From: Ectocarpus siliculosus | Taxonomy: Eukaryota > Sar > Phaeophyceae > Ectocarpales > Ectocarpaceae | Assembly (NCBI GenBank): GCA_000310025.1 | Contig: FN649749.1 | Location: 1,717,763-1,781,762 of the forward strand | Direction of reading: 5' to 3' | DNA: 64,000 nucleotides | Part shown: piece by piece, positions 10,616-22,862 of the stretch | Layout of the letters: each line of letters opens with the position of its first letter | How positions within the stretch are numbered: the first letter of the stretch is position 1 | Translations under genes and position numbers: made by a program | Notes under the pieces: model-generated | What the model saw: the letters and a program-made list of their open reading frames with translations, nothing else | The model's database searches: none | Told to the model about the DNA's origin: nothing

Positions 10616-11935
10616 GGAGCCCTATGCAATTCAGCACAGCATGCAGCAGCGGTATCACGTCTACGGGGCTATGGGAGGCATCGAAAACGTCGCATACGCC
10701 GAGCGAACATATCTTGGGGATAACACAAATTGCAATGGAACATGCCCCCTTCCCTTCCACAATTCTCCCCGTCATCCCACGATTCAGCGCCGCCACCTCA
10801 TTGGAAGGTGTCTTAGCTACTTTCGGGCGGGGGGAGAAAGATGAGTTGACGCTACAATCTTTCGATAGCAGCCCGGATTGGTCGGACGCTGCCGACGCAC
10901 GTACGCATACGATCGATTTGTCAGACGCGCACAAACTAAAAGAAGCAGGTCAGTCGTGTGGTTGTCCTGGGTCAACTGAGTGCCTTTGTTGGGCCTGGAA
11001 GAAATGATGGCTGAGTATCGCAATGCTAAGGTTTGTACTGAATACGTAGAAACCCGAAACAGGTGGATGAAATTTGGAGTCCTATGCAATTCCGCACAGC
11101 AAGCAGCAGCGTTATCAAACGTCTACGTACGCGGCTGTGGGAGGCATCGACAACCGTCCCATGTGCCGAGCGAAGAGATCTGAGGGATAGAACACATCTA
11201 CACATGCCCCGTTCACTTCCACAACCCTCTCCGTCATCTCACGTTTCAGCACCGCCACCTCATTGGGAGGTGTCTTGGCTGTCTTCGAGGGGGGGGAGGC
11301 AGAGGAGCTGACGCTGCAAGCTTTCGACGGCAACCCGGATTTGCCAGACGCTGCCGACGCACGGACGATGGGTGGGTATTCGTGCACAAACGTAAACAAG
11401 TAGGTCAGCCGTGAGGTTGTCCTAGGTCAACTGAGTTGTTTGGCTTGGAGGCAGTAAGATGACTGAGCATAGCTATGCGATGGTTCGCACTGAACTCATA
11501 GGAGCCAGAAACAAGCGAACGCCGTTGGGAGCCCAATGCGCTTCGGAACAGTGCACACCCGCAATACAAGCGTCTACGAGGCTGTGAGAGGCATCCACAA
11601 CCGTCGCACATGCCGAGCGAATAGGTCTGGGGGGATAACACAAATACATCTGGAAATTTCCCCCTTCCCTTGCGCTACTCTATCTTTCCTCTCACGTCTC
11701 AGCCCCGGCACCGTACTGGAAGACATCTCGGGCGCCTTCCGGAGAGGTGAGGAAGACGGGTTGACGCAATAAGTTTTCGATGGCAGCCCAGATTGGTCAG
11801 ACGCTGCCGATGCACGTACGACGGACGGCAAGTCGCGAACAAATGTGAAGAATTAAGTCAGTCGTGTGGTCGTTCTGGGTCAACAGAGTGCTATTGTTGG
11901 GCCTGGAAGGGGTAGTATCGTAGTGCGAGGGTTTA
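10616..11935. repeat. Three tandem units of about 450 bp
   Basis: Unit starts are near 10616, 11076 and 11526 (periods about 460 and 450 bp). Each unit contains the same landmarks in order: CTATGCAATTC-like start, GTCTACG, GCCGAGCGAA, CACCTCATTGG or equivalent, a G-rich run, GACGCTGCCGACGCACG, GTCAG(T/C)CGTG and GGTCAACTGAG. Identity is high in the core and fades at the edges. A stretch of about 55 codons is kept without length change in all three units on both strands. On plus it reads like SLEGVLATFGRGEKDELTL in unit 1; unit 3 has a stop (LTQ-TAA). On minus it reads VRASAASDQSGLLSK in unit 1. This may be a duplicated exon or a satellite-like expansion. Confidence 0.75.
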
Positions 11936-14632
11936 CAGCACAACACACCTCAGCTGTTTCCTTCCTTCCCGAAGACAACAATCGTATCACATGTCAGCGA
12001 GAACATTGCCCTGGAAAGGAACGAAAGGCAGGGCGTGGACCGAAGCAATATAGCAAAAGTTCACACACACAGTATGAACAGGTCCAGGTGCAGGCATCTT
12101 GAAATGGTGTGTGCATCTGAAAAAGGAAGCGATGTGTACAAGGCACGCACTCAGGTACTTGCCTGGGTTGCCTGTGCTTGGTTGGGGGGAGCGGGCCGTA
12201 GTCACCACCGCAGGTGTTCTGAAGGCTGGGTTGTGACGAACAAGCCACCGAAACGTTCAGAGACGGGCAGATGTTCTAGGATGCGCGTAAATCTTCAAAA
12301 CATGCCCGGTCTCTTTGGCGTGACGCCGGGCGGGTCACGGACATGTCTTAGATTGGGATGTGAGCGTATTATGGTAGGTGCGACCATGACGATCTACAGC
12401 AGCGTAGAGCAATAGAAATCTGGAAGGATCGGCGGAAGAAACAACCAAGGCCAAGACCAAACTGCACCAGTGTGACCAACGAGCCTTTGTCTGATGCATC
12501 CATCCTCGACTAGGAAGCTTTCGCGTTGACGGACACAAACACCAACACCAAAGAGTGTAAATGCTGCATCTCACCGTCACCATCACGGGTAGCTTTATAC
12601 AGGTCTCCATGTCGGTTGGTGGTGTACTGGCCGGCCCTCTTGTGCGCCTGGCATGCGCTAGGTGGCTCATCTTTGGGGCCGTATTTTGCTCTTCTTTCGC
12701 ACCCCGGGTACTGTGTGTTGGAACAACGAGCACAATAAAGGTGATATTATGCCGTCATCAAGTCGCCTCGAAAGCATCAAACACGAGACGTTCCAGATCA
12801 CCCAAAAAGGGCAACTATCCGGCAAATATCAGAATGCCAAACCGGGACTCCATGGCAACCCAACACACGTTGACTACAACGCCGTCATCATGTAGCAAGA
12901 AGCCGTGCCCGGGACCTACGGACGCTTTCCACCGACACATACCTCGTCGAGCCTACTTCGTCGAAACCAGTCAGCATTGTTGTTTGCGTGGGCATCACTG
13001 GCAAAGGGCGGGATTTGCCAACTTCAAACGTAGCTTACCTTGAAGATGGGACATTCTCAACATTTGGGTAAAGACGGTTGGCAGCACCCCACCATATCAA
13101 CATCGACAAGTCAGCCACGATGAATTTCCGAACGTGTGTGTGCACCTGGCAGCGTACTGGTGTTTGGGCGACCAACGCCTTCGCAGCAGAGGTGGCAGTA
13201 AGAGCTGAAGATGTCGGGCATGGCGATACCAATCGCGTGCCGACAGCGCTAGGTTGTGGTGCTGCAGACGAAGACTTGCAGGGTGATTTTCCCGCTACCG
13301 CGCTGAGGGCGGTCGTTGGCCTCAGCGGGTAGAGGTCGGGATCTGCACACAGAACAGGGGTCAGAAGACAACTCCTTCGAATCAGAAAACGAGGATGAAA
13401 CCAGTGTGAGCAGTTGTCTTCGGTCATGGCTCAGCAAGAAACGGACTTGTCTGCCCATGGGGGGTGAGGGGTCAGGCGGATTACCAGAAGCGTATGAAAG
13501 CTGTATATGGCCGTACGTATGCCCCAAGTACCAGCTGGTTTGTACGGCTCATGGTATCAAGTACGCCGAAGAAACCCATGTTGAACATTCACTTCATGCA
13601 TCTCAGGATGATTGGTGTACCGTGCACAACTTCAATAAATCTCGAAGTAGCGCCCGGTGCAAGGGAGGGATCCGATGGCATATCGCGTGGTGATTGTGGC
13701 TGCCTGTCGGATGAAGTGTCTTGCATAGCCTCGAACCTTCTACGGTGCCCGCTGCACGATTCCCGTCGGTATGATCGCAAGCCTGGCGCCCTGGTTGCCC
13801 TGCAGTCGACGGTATCGCCCCCTCCTGTGCTTGACCCAAATCTTGACCAGAGTAGGGTGCCACACGCAACGATGAGGACGATGGCGGTGATGAAGGTCGT
13901 GCCGCGGGGGCTTCACGCTGGCTGTGGTGAAACCTGGGGGCCATTTGGTCGGCTTTAAAGGGACTAGCGGATGCCATTGGGTTCCCTTCCATGGATACCT
14001 GAACGCAAAAAGTTCGGGTAATGCACATACGTATGTACTGCTGTTGGAACATATCCGTGTTGCGGAATTGCGTCTTGTTGAGGGGGGGGGGGGTGAGAAG
14101 GTACACACATGGGGTTGTGAAAACACGGTAAGAGTTCAATGTCGATATCGATGCGAGAGTAGCTACGATAATGCCCAGCCTGTTGCTACGGGTTGTTCTA
14201 CTGTGTTTAGTCTAAAATAAGACTGGCGTTGGACAACATCAAGTGATACGTGTTTCGCGACCCGCACGATCCAGACCCGGGTCGTCGAACGCGCCCTCAA
14301 CAACGTCGAACGGCTCGGGATTGAGAGCAGGAATAGGTGCCCAGGACGTTCGACCTGGGTGCCAGCACCATGTAGTTATAACCGCCAAACCGCCAAACCC
14401 TGAACTTGCATGTTGCCTCTCAAAACTGCAGAATATTGTAGAGAAAAAAACAGCACGTTTTCGTAGTGCCCGGTTAACCCCGATTCTTAACATCTGTGTC
14501 AAGCCGACGTATTCCACGGGTGCTTGTGGACCACAGGTTAGAAACATATCCGTGCCTCGTACGATATATATGCTGCTGTAGTCTGGCCAATCAATAAACG
14601 TGGTCAAGTGATGGCACCGACGACATACAGCA
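11936..14632. other. Intergenic
   Basis: No recognisable gene. Open frames up to about 178 codons exist on both strands (for example minus 13603-14139), but they overlap one another, show no family resemblance and have no coherent splice pattern. A poly-G run lies near 14082-14092. Confidence 0.4.
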
Positions 14633-14821
14633 CAGTTGTGGGGCCGGTTTAGCGACCCCCTGTTTAGCGACATGCCCGGTTTGGCGACCAGAAAAGATCC
14701 CGTGGCACCACTGCACCCCGGAAAATAGTCGTTATATCGGCAATAGCGACATGCCGTGAACAGCGACCATACTCCCTCCTGACACTACAGCAGGACGGGT
14801 CGCTAAACCGGGCCACGACTG
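14633..14821. mobile_element. 189-bp inverted-repeat element (MITE-like)
   Basis: The left end CAGTTGTGGGGCCGGTTTAG and the right end, read inverted, CAGTCGTGGCCCGGTTTAGC match over about 26 bp with few differences. The interior repeats short TTAGCGAC or ATAGCGAC motifs. The CAGT start with a TTTAGCGACC-type terminus is what I would expect of pogo/Tigger-like elements, but the TA target duplication of that superfamily is not visible, so class is unassigned. It has no coding capacity. Confidence 0.6.
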
Positions 14822-14941
14822 AACTCCAACTGTGCTCGAACGCCGACCTTCCGACCGTGGTACAGTATTATTGCTGTAGTCTATGCGACAAACTCATTGG
14901 TAGGAACGCGTTGTGAACGTGAGCGTCCACTTGTGCAATTC

Positions 14942-15286
14942 TCATGACCGTTTGACGCCATCCACGCCCTTCGTTTGGTGCGTGTGGAACGTGCCAATCG
15001 CACCACGAGCATCGTAAACGTGTATCGTGCTTTGATTCCATGCTGCAAAATTGACGAAAAACACGAGCGGCGAAATATTAGCGACAACAGGAAGGAGCTC
15101 GTTGTTATTCAGGCAGCCCCAGCATTTCGCAAATAGCTGACTTTTCTTGCTCGCCAGCCGGTGCTTAATACACACCGGAGTCCGCTCGGACGCACACGAG
15201 AGCGGGCCAATCGGCTTGTTGCCACACGTCGCACAGCAGTTGGCGCGCGCGAAGATGGGACAGACCAAGTAATTAATGCATGACAT
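14942..15286 (-). CDS. Cys-rich ORF, function unknown
   Basis: A 114-codon frame from an ATG contains C-C-A-T-C, then C-I-K-H, then C-W-G-C, a spacing that could bind one or two zinc ions. The C-X2-H with flanking basic residues is loosely like an EsV-1-7 repeat. However, the first two cysteines are separated by 2 or 3 residues rather than 4, and the next gap is 17 rather than 16, so I do not call it one. The C-terminal half (HVYDARGAIGTFHTHQ) is unrecognised. It could be a single-exon gene, an exon, or chance. Confidence 0.3.
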   Translation of the reverse strand: MSCINYLVCPIFARANCCATCGNKPIGPLSCASERTPVCIKHRLASKKSQLFAKCWGCLNNNELLPVVANISPLVFFVNFAAWNQSTIHVYDARGAIGTFHTHQTKGVDGVKRS

Positions 15287-18200
15287 CAGAAACGGGCAGA
15301 TGGCAGATCACGAAAAAACTGGAAGGGCGGCCATGACGGACACTGCGCACTGCCAACAGAAATACATGGATAGAGACAGCGCGAGGGAGCACTGCTGCTC
15401 AAAGCACGGTATCGTTCGCCGTTGCCGCGCGCGCGTCTCACACAGCAAACGTGAACAAGACGGCAGCAGAGGCGGAACAGACAATGATTGAACAACAGAA
15501 CAACACAGCAGCAAGAGTGTGCCCAACACAACAAGCGTCGAGAGCGCCGGGCCTTTCAAGCTGATTTTTCATGGCCGGTGCTGCAGTGCTACACGTCAAC
15601 AGAAGAGTCCACCTATGACCGGTTTGTACAGCGCCGGAGACTGCTGCAAGTGGTCTACACAGCAGTGCTTCAATATTAACCTATGGAGTGTCTCCAACGT
15701 GCGGAAGCACGTAGACTAGGCATTATGTACGTACAGTAGTAGTCTGTGTTGTATGCATGGACCAACTCGTTCTGATGTGAACAGCAGCCGGATATCGAAT
15801 ACCGAATATTTTTTCCCTTCGGCCACAAAAACGCAACTTAGTAGCCGAAACGAGACGTGTACAGCGGATAACTATCGGTGTGACGAACTGAACTGGACGG
15901 GGCAGGCCGCGCGTATGTACGGGCTTCCTCCGAATTCAGATAGATGCTCGAGAATCCGTCCACCTAGAACCTGCTTGGTGAAACCAACAAGAATAATTCG
16001 GTACTAGGTACAGCAGTCTACAGTTTCTACAGCAGCAGCAGCAGCAGCAGTAGACCCATACTTCCACGAAGGTTCCTCGGAGAACCGCCCAATTGTGCCC
16101 CCCTGCTGACATCAAATTGTACTCTTGTCGGGGCTCTCTTCGCAGCCCCGTTCATATTCTTCGATATTCTTAACACTGCTGCTGTGAAGTCTGTAAGGAG
16201 GAACTGATAGGCAGTTGCGATCTACTACTGTAGACTACTCTATAAAATACAAACTTTTTTCGGTCTGCGTCGTACATGTAGTACCCTTGCGGCAAGCAGA
16301 TGCGCGAGCCGGAGATGTTTTGCCGCTTCGTGCGCGGTGAACCTCCTCCCAGGGTATCAGCCCCTAGCGCTTCAAATTCCCAAAACCCACCGCCGATGTT
16401 CTCTGTACGATACTGCTGTATACATACAGCAGCATACATGCCGTGTTCGCCTGCTGGTCCCGAACACTCTTCTTTGCAATAGGGGCCGCCGCGGCAGGCG
16501 CAAATCGGCGCGGAGAGGTTTACAATGACGCAACAACGGCACTAACTCAAACCTGTGACGAACAGCAACGCCGTTTTCAGCTCCTTAATCTGCGCGCTGA
16601 CCTTGTGCAGGTAGTACTCCCTGGTCCAGGCCCATCAAACTACAGCAGTGTGTATATAAGGTCCCTGTGAAACTCGCTCTCAATCGACTCTCTCTCGCCC
16701 TCGCTCTCTCGGCGGCATCTGTGGTTGCCGAACAGGTGTGTGTGCGGCCTACAGGTTGCTGTGACAAACACAACACGAAACGTCCTTGTGGCCGAGGAGA
16801 AGCACTCTGGTTACCTGTTATGTCGCGTCGAAGAGCTGTTGTTTTTTTTCCTTGTTGAGGTTGTGTCGGTCGTCGGGATGATGTGTGTCTTTAGAGCCTC
16901 TTCCCGCGCTCTCTCTCACAACCAACAACAGAGGCTTTTTTTTCAAGTTGGAAGTTCTCCCGAAACGGCAGATTTGATGAAAAAGCACCGTTCGCGACAG
17001 CGAGATGTGAACCACCCATCACCTCTGCAGTAATTGAGCATAGGAGAGTGCTCCTTGAACCTACTCCTTGAACCTACATGGACGTTTGTAGAAGATTTCA
17101 CGTCAACATTCGCGCTGGTTTAGTTCTCGGTGTGTTGATGCTCGAACGCTGTGTTTGTCGAGGTGTGGATGCTTCTTCAGAGCAGAGCTTCAATATATTC
17201 GGGCATGCGCTCTGTGTAGCGAAGAGCGTCCACCCATTGTGCTTCAGATACGCGGACAGCACTATGGGAAAGGCTGACCACCCTGGTGCATCTGCATAAG
17301 GAGCCCCAAGGCTATACCCGTGCCATTGACAGGTGGTGTGACGTATGGTGCCCCCGCGACATGGCCGCCGGCTCCTCGGTCGTGTAGACTATCGGTCCTG
17401 CTCTCCCGGGCATTTATTTGTGAAGTACCGATCACATCCTGTCCTGCCCTTGTTTGAATCATAACGACGGATGTGTGCGTGTGACTTAGTGCTTGCCGAA
17501 GGAGTGTTGATGGAGCTAAAGTACGTAGGTAGGTGCATCTTCGTCCCTCCCGCATGCACGAGCGAGCGCCAAGCCAAACGCCTGCGCGCATGCCGAAAAA
17601 CTGCCCAGCTTCGCGTCAGTCTTGTATTGAAAAAAAAAACATCTACCGCTGGCTCTTGGCTGGCTGCGTGACGACACATGCTAAATAATCAGCAGACGCC
17701 CGACAATCCCGGCCTCTCTGCCCCCGCCATTGAATACGTATGTTGGAACCGAAGACCATGACACTCTTGCGACTTTCCTGGCGATAACTGGACAACAACA
17801 ACATGTTCGAAAGAAATAGATCGTGGGTCAACAGCGTGCCACCAAAAGAAAGTATCAACCCAGGAGACGACGTGTGATCATCGCTCAAAACGAGCGGCGA
17901 GACCAGCAGTCGTTGTCAACTTGTTCACCCTCGACCAGTAGTATCCTGGTGCTGCGACAGTTGCCTGCGCCGACGCTGGGATATGACGGAGGTGAGATAG
18001 GGAGCGCGTCACGGTCGTTGTCAACGTTGGTTGCAATCGACAACAGGAGGCAATGGTCAAAATTGTTATTTTTCGGGCCAAGACCCGACGTACCCATTTT
18101 TTTTGTGGCCCCACCGGTCGTGTGCACTCCCGGCCGTATCAGGACGGGATACAAACTTCAATGTTTCCCGCGATAGCCTTTCCCCTTGATTCTCTTCAGA

Positions 18201-20461
18201 CCCCTCCTCGCTCCCGCCTGCACTCTTGTGCATGGCCATGCGCACGACAACCAATGGTTGGCATGGTTGACGTGGCTACCTTCCTAGCGTGCTCACAATT
18301 TTTTTTAATACGTCGTTGAATTGGGCATACCCGCCTACACGTAGTCTAGTACATCCCCAGCGCATGAGAGAGGCGCGTGCAGCGGTGTTCAAGAAAACCG
18401 TTGATTTGGTGTAGCCCGCCGTAACGGGAGGTTTGGAATGTCTGCGTATGTTCTGCTGTGCATGATGTGATTCACAGAAATATGCATGCATGTACGGCAA
18501 ACTGTATAGACTAGCTAGGTATCATAGTCTAGACTGCATGATGTGAGGGGGTTCAAAAAACGTTCCGGCCAAGGCTGCTCATTACGTTGATACAGGCAGG
18601 AAAAACGTCCGCCGCCCAGACAAAATAGGCATCCATGTCATCCCCCCTCGTGATAAACTTTACAGTACGGCCGCACGGGGTTCTTGTAAACTTCACTCTG
18701 CCTCCACAGGATGTGTCTGATCACTACTGTACCCGACTATAAATTAACCGAAAATCTCAAGGCGGCCGCAATCGATCTGGCGTCGTCGGAATGCCAAGTA
18801 TATTGTGTAGGAGGCGAAACCCCCAGAATATGCACTAGACTTCCTACAAGCCTAGGATATTGAGTAGTGATTGTAGTACGCGATGGACATTGCGTTGCCT
18901 TTCACCAGTAGCCGAAAATGCTCCATTCCTCACTGGATAGATATCTACGGGGGGTTGGGCTTAACGCATGCTTTTCCAGAGGTGTGTGAGTTACTGTAGG
19001 TTGTATCACATGTAGAGGCTACGGATCAGGTCGGTAGTGTCTGTTGGGGGAGAATGTTCGCTTTCTGGTCGTCAGTTTCGCTCTCGTTGAGGCAGGCAGC
19101 ACTACTAGACTATTCTATGAAAATGGCAGTAGCTGTAGCACATCCAGTCTTGATGTGGAAGGAAAGAGAGAAGCGACCGCAACATGTCCAGTCGATTTGC
19201 TTACCGCCAATCGCTGTGCTAAAGGTATCCCGACGAGATAAGGCACACAATAGACATGTTTCATGGCGATGAGCGTACAAAACAGGAACTCTCCCTTCAG
19301 TTTACCCCAAGACCGTGTGCGTAATGACTGGTCTCATCCTCCCGTGCGTCTTCCAAGAAAACAAACGCGATGTTCATTGCGCTCTCTGAACGCTTGCCGC
19401 CCTCAGCTTGACGTAACCGACAACGACTACTGTTGATGGCAGTTGTCAGCTACTTCGACAATCAGCTCCTTCGCCGCCTTCGACCCAACGAACCCAGGCA
19501 CCGAGTGCTACACCTCCGATTCAATTGATACGTGTACCGCGCTCCCCCGCATCGCTATCACTGAAACACTTTCGAAACTGGAGGAATACAGCTACATACA
19601 GTACTTGGCACAATATCCCAGCCACAATATCCCAGCCTCCATGTCGCTGCCTGAACTTAGCCACCGTGATGGAGTGAATCCCAAACATACCCGTACGCGA
19701 ACCTTCCTGTTTGTTGTCATCACTCTTTCGCGTAATGCTGACGAGGGATATTAAAGAGTTAGATATTGATTAGATATTTGAGGTCAGTAGTGAAACAGGA
19801 TTCTTCGTGAATCGCACGGCGTAGGTAGGCCTACCCGTTCGTCTGGCCGGTTCACACTAGGCAAAATCCCCTCCGCATGCGTGAGTGTTATCATAGTAGA
19901 TGCCGTTTTTGATGTGATCTGCCTCGTAGAGGGCCACGAATGCCTCCGAAACACAAGGTATCGCTGCTGCGTCACTCGTGTGGTACATGCGTGTGGAAAT
20001 GAAACTAGAACAGTATAGGCTACGGGCGAACGCACCATCCGTGTGATACAGGTGGAAGTGAAATTGGAGGTGCGTAGAAACCGGGAAAAAGTCTTGGCAA
20101 ATCGACGGTCGCTGGTCAAACGACGCTGTGAGCGGAAAGAGAATGAGGTCGCAACCGAAGTGAGCATCGAACTTTGTTTGCATGGACGAAATCGTCCGAG
20201 GGCGAAAAAAACGCTGGAAAACGTGCCTGCTCCTTGTCGTTGACCGCTACAAGAGAACAGAAGACGTGGACCAAGCCTATTTTTTCAGCAATATGAATAG
20301 AACACTATGAGACTCTGAACGACGGAAAGCACGTAAAACTACATTAAATACAAGGCTCCCCTTCGGGATGTAGGTGCAATGGCCTCCCGGGGGCGACGCA
20401 AAAGGAAATGGAACTGAATTATGGGGTTGTATCGTAGCGTGCGGTAGTGCTGATGGCCGTA
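15287..20461. other. Gene-poor stretch
   Basis: Only short, unrecognised frames occur on either strand. The stretch is dotted with CTACTGCTGTAG-like motifs (for example near 16008-16024 and 16190-16230) and holds a CAG microsatellite. I can support no gene here. Confidence 0.4.
16030..16050. repeat. CAG trinucleotide microsatellite
   Basis: About seven uninterrupted CAG units, flanked by CTACAGTTTCTA and TAGACCC. Not inside a supported gene. Confidence 0.9.
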
Positions 20462-21007
20462 TTATAAATCGCACGTATCATCGGACGGTGGAGGCGGGTA
20501 CGGTTGACCAACGAGTGAAATTTTGATGTTAATGTTGTACAACTGTTGGGCAGCTACAATCTCTGTTCCCGTTCCGTAGGTGGTTGGGTTTGCCATGAGT
20601 TGAAGGTAGTGTGCGACACTTTGATAGGTTTGCTGAGGATGACCTGCTATTTGAACGAGTCCTGAATTTATTCCCGCTAAGATGCTCTGGAAGAAGGTAT
20701 TTTGACCTGAGCCTGGGATGGGGATATGAAGGTTGTTCGTTATGTGGTCGATGAGTTGCCCTCGGACCGAAGAGTGCATGCTAGGATCATGGAAGACGCG
20801 ACGGGCGATACATCGCAGTAGGCATGCACCACCACCAATTTCTTCGACAATATGCCAGGACCCGTTGCTGCCAGAGCCACTGAAAGGGTTCTTGCCGTTG
20901 TCATTTCCGTTGTTGTTGCCGTTGTTTTGGTCATCAGGGTCGCCTTGGTTGTTGTTATTGTGACTGTCGTTGGTGCAACCGTGACCAGGTAGTTGAATGT
21001 CGAACAC
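20462..21007 (-). CDS. OTU-like cysteine protease ORF, probably decayed
   Basis: A 181-codon ORF from an ATG has an Asn/Asp/Gly-rich N-terminus (about residues 15-50) followed by an OTU-like core. The core shows EEIGGGACLLRCIARRVF for the nucleophile Cys helix, a mid-domain helix SVRGQLIDHITNNL, and VAHYLQLMANPTTYGTGTEI, which matches the usual Y(I/L)..M..P..(W/Y)G...E(L/I) block. OTU enzymes cleave ubiquitin or related conjugates; solitary OTU genes are also common in transposons and large viruses. The usual Asp two to three residues before the Cys is replaced by Gly in GGGAC. The frame ends at PPPPSDDTCDL before the C-terminal catalytic His. A short His-containing stretch (SESHSVLFIL) lies in another frame at 20277-20474. 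It is probably inactive or part of a transposon remnant. Confidence 0.55.
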   Translation of the reverse strand: MFDIQLPGHGCTNDSHNNNNQGDPDDQNNGNNNGNDNGKNPFSGSGSNGSWHIVEEIGGGACLLRCIARRVFHDPSMHSSVRGQLIDHITNNLHIPIPGSGQNTFFQSILAGINSGLVQIAGHPQQTYQSVAHYLQLMANPTTYGTGTEIVAAQQLYNINIKISLVGQPYPPPPSDDTCDL

Positions 21008-22250
21008 TGGTGGACGTTGCGCACTCTTCGGAGCAGCTACCTACTATTTTACTCGGGACTGGCTGAATTGATTTGCACTTCATTTCTGCCGCGGCCCTGG
21101 CGGCCAATCGGCAATAGCGATTGATTCAATGATTAGTGTGCACACGCAATACGAACAGATTTAAAGATTCAACGAATTCCAATAATAGGACTAAAGCTCC
21201 AATGTGATCTTGGATACAGAATAATGTACCTATACCCGTTCAGAAAAGGATCGTTGATAAAGAATGATTCAATCTGAATTCTGAATTTTTTTCCGAGGAA
21301 TCTAAGAGGAGGAACGGTCGTGTTGTGATTTTGGACGATTTTTTTCAGATGATTTTTTTCAGATGATCCAGTCCAGCTCATGGGCGGGTTTAGAACGTGC
21401 GTATACCCATCAGCGGAGTCTTCACAACAGGTACCTATGCATACCCCTCTGTTATCTGAGGCTGACTGCATCAAGAAGTTCATTTGATCTACTCTGAAGT
21501 ATCTATCTATCTATGTGCATAGAAACCGTGTAACCGAAAACAAACATATTTTATACTATTATGCGTGACCTGTAAAGATCCAACGCAAGGGCGAAAGGTT
21601 CACCACTCAAAAAACCAATCAGGAATAATACTCGGAGCAATCCAATAGACGATGTTGATTTTTTTTGTCTTTCCATGATCCAGTAGCTTCATGCTTTGTA
21701 ACGTGTGTTCGCATACCCATCGGCGCACTCTCCTGAGCAGCTACCTACACCCCTTCTGTTACCCGGGACTGGCTGCATTAGCACTTCATTTCAGCTACAT
21801 ATGTATGGGAGCGGCATCATTCACAAACAACGTTCCTCATTTTGTGTGAGCTTCAAAGATTCAACCCCAAGGAAGGGCGAAAGGTTCACCAACAATCTGG
21901 ACACTAATGAATATTCGGAATGAAGGGCGAACGGTTCACACAACCAATAACTCGAGCGGAACTCCACTTTTTTTTTTAACGCACTACACACATCGCTATA
22001 TATGTTGCGATGCCTTCCTGTATTCCTGACTTACTGCTATTACTACCACCGCTGATTGCATCATCATCGGTGATCGGACAAATGGGGACCAACCTCCTGC
22101 CTGCAAAGACACGGCAGTAGATCCTCGGCATTTAACAAATGGTGTCACGATCTATTCTCTAGAACGTAAAGGTTCAACGAATTCCAGTACTAGAAGCTCT
22201 CTTTAGGAAATCAATTGTTGTTGTTGTTTTTCTTCACATTAAACTCGTGT
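21008..22250. repeat. Diverged short repeats flanking the OTU ORF
   Basis: Several blocks recur in diverged form. GCGCACTCT(T/C)..GAGCAGCTACCTAC, CGGGACTGGCTG and GCACTTCATTTC appear near 21018-21090 and 21725-21795, with a weaker version near 21395-21483. AGGGCGAA(A/C)GGTTCACC-like blocks occur near 21588, 21875 and 21925. TTCAACGAATTCCA occurs near 21168 and 22170. A near-perfect GATGATTTTTTTCA doublet lies at about 21340-21368. Order and orientation suggest local duplication of a non-coding unit. No gene is seen. Confidence 0.55.
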
Positions 22251-22862
22251 CAGTTGCTACTCCCAAAATCTAGCAAAGACTCGGCCCGTGGTCACAAACA
22301 TGCTAAAGCCATCAGAAGATCTAAAGAACACGCACACTATTAGCAAGAAAAGGGTACACAAGCCCAAGGAGGTACACCTACAATCCCTGCAGCACGTTTG
22401 CGTGCTCACAACTGACCTACACGCCCACACACTACAAATCGACTACAGCAGGCGGCATCGCCCCCCTTGTCCCGCACTTCACCAAAATGAATGTTTGTCG
22501 ACTACAGCGTACTGCTGTCTGAAGTGCTGTCTGCACAAAAATAACACCATGGTGTATGGTGCAAAACAAGCTCGGGGCATGCAGCTGCTGTCTGAAGTGC
22601 TGTCAGAATGGGTCCGTGGACATACAATGAAGAAGAACAACCAACCAAAGCCATCATCATTGCACTTGACAATCGCCCGAATCTATCCAGATCATCTGTG
22701 TTAGACACAGCAGTGTAAACATCGACACTGACTAGGAATCGTTCCATATGGAAGGGGTCTTCCACGATGCAGGTACACAATTAAGGCACCCGGGTTATCC
22801 GCGCCATCTCTGCCGCGTCTCTCTACAAAACCAGTGACGTCATCACACATACCTAACACCTA
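22251..22862. other. Intergenic
   Basis: A plus-strand frame of 138 codons (22288-22704) is present but shows no domain or splice context. Nothing else is seen. Confidence 0.4.
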
